Positions 58,626 through 64,000 of a DNA stretch of 64,000 bases are shown one piece after another (position 1 is the first letter of the stretch; each line of letters starts with the position of its first letter). Both the position numbers and the translations under genes were made by a program. Below the pieces are notes generated by a model that was not told the DNA's origin, searched no databases, and saw only the letters and a list, made by a program, of their open reading frames with translations. The stretch covers positions 118,940 to 182,939 of the forward strand of contig JAZQMQ010000025.1 of the NCBI GenBank assembly GCA_045543555.1, written 5' to 3'. This stretch comes from Colimorpha_A sp045543555. Its GTDB lineage: Bacteria > Bacillota > Clostridia > Oscillospirales > CAG-272.

Positions 58626-59612
58626 ATGATAGCAGACGAAAAAAATGCCGAGATCTTCGAAAAGGCGTATTTGATTACCGATAAGCTCAAAAACGAGGTC
58701 GGTAAGGTAATAAGCGGTAAAGAAAGAGAGACCGAGCTTCTTATTTGCGCTATGATCGCCGGCGGTCACGTTCTTATCGAGGACGTGCCGGGCGTCGGTA
58801 AGACAACATTGGTAACCGCGCTTGCAAAAGCTGCGGGTCTGAGCTTCCGCCGCGCACAGTTTACCCCCGACGTTATGGCTTCGGATATCACGGGATTCAA
58901 CGTTTACAACAGAAAGACCGAGAGCTTTGAGTTCCGCGAGGGTCTTGTGAATACAAATATTTTCTTAGCAGACGAGATCAACCGCGCATCTCCCAAAACT
59001 CAGTCGAGCTTGCTTGAGGCAATGGAGGAGCTAACTGTGACCGTGGATGGAGTGACATACGATATTCCTCAGCCCTTCATAGTCATTGCAACGCAGAACC
59101 CTCTTGGCTTTGTCGGCACCTTCCCGCTTCCCGAGGCACAGATCGACCGTTTTTCTCTGCGCATTTCGATGGGATATCCCGATAAGGAGCAGGAGCTTTC
59201 CATCCTCCGCAACCGAAAAAATGCCGATCCCATGAAGAGTATTGTGCCTCTGCCCGACGCAAGCTATATTCTCGCCTGTAAAAAGGTCGCTGAAAACGTG
59301 TTCGTTTCGGAAAGCGTTGAAAAATACATAATAGAGCTTGTTACGGCTACAAGAAACAGACCGGAGCTTGAGCTTGGAGCGAGCCCCAGAGCGTCGCTTG
59401 CTCTGATGAAGCTGAGTCGAGCTTTGGCACTGATGAATCACAGAGATTTCGTGCGTCCCGAGGACGTAGCATCGCTTTATATAAATGCGCTCTCCCACAG
59501 AGTAGTGCTCTCAAACGACGCTGTTGCGTCGGGAACGAAGGCAAGTGACGTGCTTCAGAGTATTTTGAAATCAACGACGGTTCCATTTGCTAACGGTAGC
59601 AGATCAAAATGA
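58626..59612 (+). CDS. MoxR family AAA+ ATPase
   Basis: Product of 328 residues. Walker A is EDVPGVGKTTLV (residues ~52-63), Walker B IFLADEINRASPKTQ, sensor 1 VIATQNPLGFVGTFPLPEAQ; C-terminal lid from ~230. MoxR ATPases act as chaperones for the DUF58 and membrane proteins encoded with them. ATG 58626 follows AAGGAGG; the longer frame upstream overlaps that site. First of three overlapping genes. Confidence 0.94.
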   Translation: MIADEKNAEIFEKAYLITDKLKNEVGKVISGKERETELLICAMIAGGHVLIEDVPGVGKTTLVTALAKAAGLSFRRAQFTPDVMASDITGFNVYNRKTESFEFREGLVNTNIFLADEINRASPKTQSSLLEAMEELTVTVDGVTYDIPQPFIVIATQNPLGFVGTFPLPEAQIDRFSLRISMGYPDKEQELSILRNRKNADPMKSIVPLPDASYILACKKVAENVFVSESVEKYIIELVTATRNRPELELGASPRASLALMKLSRALALMNHRDFVRPEDVASLYINALSHRVVLSNDAVASGTKASDVLQSILKSTTVPFANGSRSK

Positions 59613-60856
59613 AAAAGGTAATTTCTACCGTTAATTTCAGACGCGTTCCGATCATGCCGTGCAGGGGTATCATTCTCTATCTTACGGTTATTGCGGGGGC
59701 GTACGTTTTCGCTCAGCTTTACCGCTCACCGATCTCGGCAATACTACTTGTTTTTGTGATGGTGTTCGGAGCGGCGGATATTTTGCTGTTTGCCTTTTCA
59801 ATACCATTTGTCAAGGCTGAAAAAAGCGGAATAAACGCCTCATACACGAGAGGAACGGTCGGAACAATAAAAATACGTCTTTCAAACCGATCGGTTATAC
59901 CTGTATCGTCTGCGGAAGCGGTGTTTTACTTCCCTACAAACGACGGAATAAGATACGTCGGATTCGGACGCAAAATGCCGATCCCGCCGTTTTCAAGCAC
60001 AAACGCTGAGCTTGACGTTCCGTTTGAAAGAAGAGGAAGCTTTGAAATCGGCGTATGCGACGTTTATTTATATGATACTCTCAGGCTTATAAGAGTGAGA
60101 AAGCGCGTAAACGCGAAGGCAAGTGTTACTGTCCTGCCTCAAAGATATACAATTGACGAAATTTTTGCCAATGACGACAGCTCGGAGGATGCCTCGGCAC
60201 AGCTTCTTGAGCTTTCGACCGTTCCCGATTACGGAGATATAAGAGAATACCGTCCGGGCGACAGTATGAAGCGTATACATTGGAAGCTTTCCACCAAGAG
60301 CGAGGAGCTTTTGGTCAGAAAATACACCTCAGAAACCGAGAATTCGGCTTCGGTATATTGCTGCGTCCGTAAGGACGAGCTTTCCCGATTTGAAGGTATA
60401 AACAGGCTTGAGGCAGAGGACAGGGTAATCGAATGTGCCTATACGGTCGCTGTTATGGCGTCGGAAGAGGGATATGAGGGAATATTGTATCTCGACGGAA
60501 CGACAAGCGTTAAGTTCGGCACAAAAAACGACGATTTGAAGATGTCGTACTTCCTTTCGGCGTATAAAGGCACACTTACCGATTCTTCAATACATTCTGA
60601 CAAGGCTGTTTCTCCCTGCGTTTGCGTGTTCCCGTTTGTGAGCGCAAAAAACGGTTCTGATATGATCTCTGCCCTTAAGCTTTTCCCCGCAAAAAGCTTT
60701 ACTGCCTGCGTGGTGGAGCTTTCGGATCTTATAAATGAGCGTGAAAGAAGCCAATATTCGGATGAGCTTACTGCATTTGTCAAGGCTCTGGGCGAAATGG
60801 GTATTAATACACGCGTTCTTAAAGGAGGTAATGGCTATGGCAGACAGATCCTTTAA
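59609..60856 (+). CDS. DUF58 domain-containing membrane protein
   Basis: Product of 415 residues. Two N-terminal membrane helices (ILYLTVIAGAYVFAQLY and ILLVFVMVFGAADILLFAF), then a beta-rich part and the DUF58 signature DYGDIREYRPGDSMKRIHWK near residue 210. Starts in an ATGA overlap with the MoxR gene. Such proteins work with MoxR and transglutaminase partners at the cell envelope; exact function unknown. Confidence 0.9.
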   Translation: MKKVISTVNFRRVPIMPCRGIILYLTVIAGAYVFAQLYRSPISAILLVFVMVFGAADILLFAFSIPFVKAEKSGINASYTRGTVGTIKIRLSNRSVIPVSSAEAVFYFPTNDGIRYVGFGRKMPIPPFSSTNAELDVPFERRGSFEIGVCDVYLYDTLRLIRVRKRVNAKASVTVLPQRYTIDEIFANDDSSEDASAQLLELSTVPDYGDIREYRPGDSMKRIHWKLSTKSEELLVRKYTSETENSASVYCCVRKDELSRFEGINRLEAEDRVIECAYTVAVMASEEGYEGILYLDGTTSVKFGTKNDDLKMSYFLSAYKGTLTDSSIHSDKAVSPCVCVFPFVSAKNGSDMISALKLFPAKSFTACVVELSDLINERERSQYSDELTAFVKALGEMGINTRVLKGGNGYGRQIL

Positions 60857-63632
60857 GAAACGTAAGAAGAAGGCTTCGCAAAACGACGTAACCTCCTTGC
60901 CGGGCGGTGCCGTTCTTCGCGTTAATGAATCGGAGACCTCGCGTCTGCCTTCGTTTTTGAACCTTTGCATCAGATTTTTGGTCGCGTTGATGGGTGTGTA
61001 CGGAATGTGCAGACTCTTAACCGACGCGCTTTGGTACAATATCGGGGCATTTGATCTTTTAATTCCCTGCGTGATATTCACGGCGGCATTTTTTGCCTTA
61101 TTTACTTCATTTAAGATCGCACCCTTGGGAATCCTCGGACTTGGGATCGGGGTTCTAATAATGACCGAGCTGAGCGGGGTATCCGTTATCAAGCTTTTTG
61201 CGGGCGGCTTTACACTCCTTATTGCAAGGGTAAACGAGGTAATTGATGCGCTCGGATACATAGCACCCACTCCGTCCTATTACGGATATGAGACGACCGA
61301 AGGACTTATTACGGTTGCCGCGGTCGTTGTCGCATTCCTTTTTACAATATGTATAAGAAAGAAAGCTGTTTGCTTCGCGGTTGTAACGGCGGCTGTTGCA
61401 ATGGCTGTGCCGATGTATTTTTACGGTATGGCAAAATCCATTGGAAGCTCGTTCCTTATCCTCTGCTCACTTTGCGGTTATTACGCGATCGCGGTGAGCG
61501 AAAAGCACGGTCAGAACAGTAAGCACGCGGGATATTCGGGACTTCTTTCGTTTATTCTCGCCGCAGCGATCCTCATTTCCCCCGTCGGAAGCATTAAAAA
61601 GCCTTGGACGGCGGATCCCGATTTTGCATCTCTTTCGATTTTTGTCGAGCAGATGATAAAGGATATAAGCAAGGGCCAGCTTCCGAATCTCGGCTGGGGA
61701 ACCTCAATTCCCGCGCCGAATCAAAAAAGAACTGCAAAGCCGTCTGCAAGGTTCCATTTCGGAACTGAGATAATGAAGGTTTATTCCTCCTTTAAGGATA
61801 CCGTATATTTAAGAACTTGGGTCGGAGGAGATTACCACAATGACTCGTGGTATCCTGTGATTTGGAACGACGTAAAGAAGGAAAATCCCGGATTGGATAT
61901 CAGTATGGCATCTCGGACAAGCACGCTTCCGCCGATCGCGGATATGCTCGGCGCGTACGATTCGATCGACGATCTTTCAAGCGTACTGTACAATTCCCTC
62001 GGTATTTACGAGAGAGGACTCACCGTGCTTCCCAAGGTGACATCGGAGGTGTTTGCAGTACCGCCGCTGTATACCGGAATAAACGTTCCGAGCGGGTCGG
62101 TGCTTTACGACGGCGTAGTGTTAAATTCCACAAATCACGATAAGGAATACCGCCCTAGAGGGTATGTGACGAATATTCTGTATAACCCGAACCGTGACAT
62201 AACGGATGTGCATATGCTCGATGAATTTGTAGAGGGCTACGCCCAGTATATGAAGTACAAGGGCTACGTTCCCGAAAGGCTGAATGCCCGAGCATTACAG
62301 CTATATGAAAATTACGGCAACGACGGATTGCTTGAGGAAGCCCTGCGGTTTGCCTTTTACGAGAATGCGGTACAGCTTGTGTACGGCAAGGATTATGAGG
62401 ATGTGTTTATCGACATGGCGGTTCTTGAGCTTTTCGATGAGCCCGAGATCAAGCAGTATTTTGATGAACAGCCATATCATCACACATTCGAGGTGAGTAT
62501 ACCCCACGAGGGTTTCGTTTTAAAGAACGGAATTCTGCTTAAAAACGGCGAGGACGGCAAGGTGTATTCTTATACACTGAAAAACACCTTCAAGCCGTCT
62601 GATATATTTGCGATTGCGAAGGTTGTCGCCGATTATCTCGACGATAACTGCAAATACGATCTGTCACCAAAGACTACGCTTAAGTCTTCGGCTATGGAGG
62701 ACTTCCTCTTTAAGTCGAAGGAGGGCTACTGCGTGCAGTTTGCAACCGCGGGAACTCTTATGCTCAGGCGCTTGGGAATCGAAACGAGATATGCCGAGGG
62801 CTACGTTGCTACCGACTTTGAAAGAAACCCGTCGTACGAGCACGGTCATTCGTATATGGCAACTGTTTATGACAGAAACGCTCACGCGTGGGCTGAAGTA
62901 TGGATAAACGGAATCGGCTGGGTTCCCTATGAAATGACCCCGCCCTTCGATGGTATGCTCGGAGAGGGTGAGGGCGAGATAACGACGGAGCCCGATACCG
63001 ATATTACTACCGATATCACGACCGATATGCCGATAACCGATCCGATTACCGACACGACCGATGAAATTACCGATCCCGTAACCGACGAAACGACCGATGA
63101 CATAACGTCTCCGCCGATAACGACCGACAAGAACGAGCCGATCACTGAAGATCGCGGAGGAGTATCAAAGAAAACCGTGATACTGACGGTGATAATAGCC
63201 GCGGCGGTCGGTGCTTTGGGATTCACCGCGTATTATCTGATCTCTCAAGACAAAAAGCATAAGAAAAAATGCAAAATGCTTTACGAAGCGGCGATGAGCT
63301 GTGACGGGCTCAATACCGCCGAAAGAGAAAAGCTCGGTGCGGCTCTCACATCGGAGCTTGCGGGGGTTCTTGAGGCTTACCGTCTGTTTGTAAACGACGG
63401 TGAACAGCCATCGGAATTTGGCAAGCGCCTTGATATTGAAATGAGCTCGATAGGCTTAAGCTCCCTGCCTTCATCCTTCGTAAATGCGATGTCTAGTCAG
63501 ATCTATGCGGGCATAATGACACCCGAAGAGATCAGAACTGCTTGCTCCTCGCTCATCGATCTGCGCTCAAAGGCGAGAAAAGAGCTCGGACTTCTCCGTT
63601 ATACAGTATATAAGATGAAAAGGATACTTTGA
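60837..63632 (+). CDS. large membrane transglutaminase-like protein
   Basis: Product of 931 residues. Several N-terminal membrane helices (~45-270), then an extracellular region with the transglutaminase core: nucleophile Cys in SKEGYCVQFATAGTLML (~residue 628), His in NAHAWAEVWINGIGWVPYE. A Thr/Asp/Ile-rich linker of about 45 residues (TDITTDITTDMPITDPI-type repeats, coded at 62985-63140) leads to a further helix and a cytoplasmic tail. ATG 60837 has AAAGGAGG at good distance and overlaps the DUF58 gene by 20 bp. Completes the MoxR/DUF58/transglutaminase set. Confidence 0.88.
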   Translation: MADRSFKKRKKKASQNDVTSLPGGAVLRVNESETSRLPSFLNLCIRFLVALMGVYGMCRLLTDALWYNIGAFDLLIPCVIFTAAFFALFTSFKIAPLGILGLGIGVLIMTELSGVSVIKLFAGGFTLLIARVNEVIDALGYIAPTPSYYGYETTEGLITVAAVVVAFLFTICIRKKAVCFAVVTAAVAMAVPMYFYGMAKSIGSSFLILCSLCGYYAIAVSEKHGQNSKHAGYSGLLSFILAAAILISPVGSIKKPWTADPDFASLSIFVEQMIKDISKGQLPNLGWGTSIPAPNQKRTAKPSARFHFGTEIMKVYSSFKDTVYLRTWVGGDYHNDSWYPVIWNDVKKENPGLDISMASRTSTLPPIADMLGAYDSIDDLSSVLYNSLGIYERGLTVLPKVTSEVFAVPPLYTGINVPSGSVLYDGVVLNSTNHDKEYRPRGYVTNILYNPNRDITDVHMLDEFVEGYAQYMKYKGYVPERLNARALQLYENYGNDGLLEEALRFAFYENAVQLVYGKDYEDVFIDMAVLELFDEPEIKQYFDEQPYHHTFEVSIPHEGFVLKNGILLKNGEDGKVYSYTLKNTFKPSDIFAIAKVVADYLDDNCKYDLSPKTTLKSSAMEDFLFKSKEGYCVQFATAGTLMLRRLGIETRYAEGYVATDFERNPSYEHGHSYMATVYDRNAHAWAEVWINGIGWVPYEMTPPFDGMLGEGEGEITTEPDTDITTDITTDMPITDPITDTTDEITDPVTDETTDDITSPPITTDKNEPITEDRGGVSKKTVILTVIIAAAVGALGFTAYYLISQDKKHKKKCKMLYEAAMSCDGLNTAEREKLGAALTSELAGVLEAYRLFVNDGEQPSEFGKRLDIEMSSIGLSSLPSSFVNAMSSQIYAGIMTPEEIRTACSSLIDLRSKARKELGLLRYTVYKMKRIL

Positions 63633-63634
63633 TT

Positions 63635-64000
63635 ATGATATTTGAACTGAAAGATTCCTCACAGCTTAACGGTACGTCACTTGCCTACCTTGGAGATTCC
63701 GTTCTCGAGGTGATAGTCCGACAGTACCTTCTCAGCACGGGTGTAACCGACGTTGGTAAGCTCAATTCGATGGCTCTTTCATACGTCCGCGCGACGGTGC
63801 AGAGTGAAGCCGTCGAAAGAATACTTCCTCATCTCAGCGAGGAGGAGACTCATGTGTTCAAAAGAGGACGCAACGCCCACGGGATCGCGATCCCCAAAAG
63901 CGCGTCGGCGTCGCAGTACAGGAGAGCTACAGGGCTTGAAGCGCTGTTCGGATATCTGTATATAAACGGAAAGACCGAAAGGATGCGGGAGCTTTTTGTA
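63635..64000 (+). CDS. mrnC: Mini-ribonuclease 3 (Mini-III), partial
   Basis: The first 122 residues are present; the end is beyond the window. The RNase III catalytic signature without a double-stranded-RNA-binding domain is seen: LAYLGDSVLEVIVRQYLL (Asp in the GDS motif), FKRGRNAH and ATGLEALFGYLYING (Glu). Mini-III matures 23S rRNA ends in Firmicutes. It begins 2 bp after the transglutaminase stop, without a clear ribosome site of its own beyond AAAAGGA in the end of that gene. Confidence 0.92.
   Translation, partial: MIFELKDSSQLNGTSLAYLGDSVLEVIVRQYLLSTGVTDVGKLNSMALSYVRATVQSEAVERILPHLSEEETHVFKRGRNAHGIAIPKSASASQYRRATGLEALFGYLYINGKTERMRELFV

Noticed and set aside
62985..63140. Repeat tract considered as a CRISPR-like array
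   Set aside because: The repeats are in frame, degenerate and code for a protein linker; there are no regular spacers. No CRISPR array was seen anywhere in the window.

Overview
The window reads as a chromosome segment of an anaerobic, endospore-forming member of the Clostridia, probably an uncultured gut Oscillospirales-type organism. The evidence is a complete spoIIIA operon with a spoVB-like flippase, spoVT, a YtvI-like gene, lexA, smpB/ssrA, luxS, pyruvate formate-lyase under a ZTP riboswitch, and many sigma-A promoters of the TTGACA-17-TATAAT type. The species assignment is inference; no rRNA or other taxonomic marker lies in the window.

Layout. Positions 1-3.3 kb (minus): lexA, a membrane protein, a MecA-like adaptor, a family-4 uracil-DNA glycosylase and a cut-off AEC transporter. 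Positions 3.4-5.4 kb (plus): smpB, an acyltransferase-like gene and the tmRNA gene ssrA. The last 23 bases of the ssrA region are repeated 154 bp downstream, at the end of a short, strongly folded element. Positions 5.6-7.7 kb: a YwaF-type membrane protein and a LexA-controlled dinB. Positions 7.8-10.7 kb: a three-gene operon of two xylose-isomerase-like TIM barrels around a Gfo/Idh/MocA dehydrogenase. Positions 10.7-14.8 kb: repeat-rich spacer, a GH4 alpha-galactosidase divergent from an AraC regulator, and an orphan CofE-like ligase. Positions 14.8-22.0 kb: a seven-gene surface polysaccharide operon (five glycosyltransferases and a Wzm/Wzt-type ABC exporter).

Positions 22.0-28.3 kb (minus): spoVB-like gene followed by spoIIIAA to spoIIIAH. 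Positions 28.4-33.2 kb: gdhA, then ZTP riboswitch-pflB-pflA. Positions 33.3-42.7 kb: two paralogous polysaccharide deacetylases, an Imm32-like small protein, spoVT, a nucleotidyltransferase plus anomeric sugar kinase pair, two orphan secreted proteins, manA with a lipoprotein cyclophilin, ytvI, and the wreck of a GH2 beta-mannosidase gene. Positions 42.7-46.1 kb (minus): recG-luxS-mtnN. Positions 46.2-53.9 kb: yhbY and an L-rhamnose locus (AraC regulator, rhaB, rhaA, a PHP-domain protein, a RhaE-like aldolase, rhaD). Positions 54-64 kb: an LTA-synthase-like protein with a FAD-dependent dehydrogenase, an SDR, a MoxR/DUF58/transglutaminase operon, and the start of mrnC (Mini-III).

Taken together the genes describe a fermenting saccharolytic spore former. 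Rhamnose, galactosides and probably other glycosides are broken down; pyruvate is split to formate and acetyl-CoA, with pfl tuned to one-carbon folate status through ZTP; a surface polymer and LTA-like polymer are made; and SOS repair is LexA-controlled. The least explained items are the folded element with the duplicated tmRNA end, the TIM-barrel/oxidoreductase operon, the orphan CofE homologue, and the PHP protein in the rhamnose operon. All calls were made by reading the sequence without database searches.
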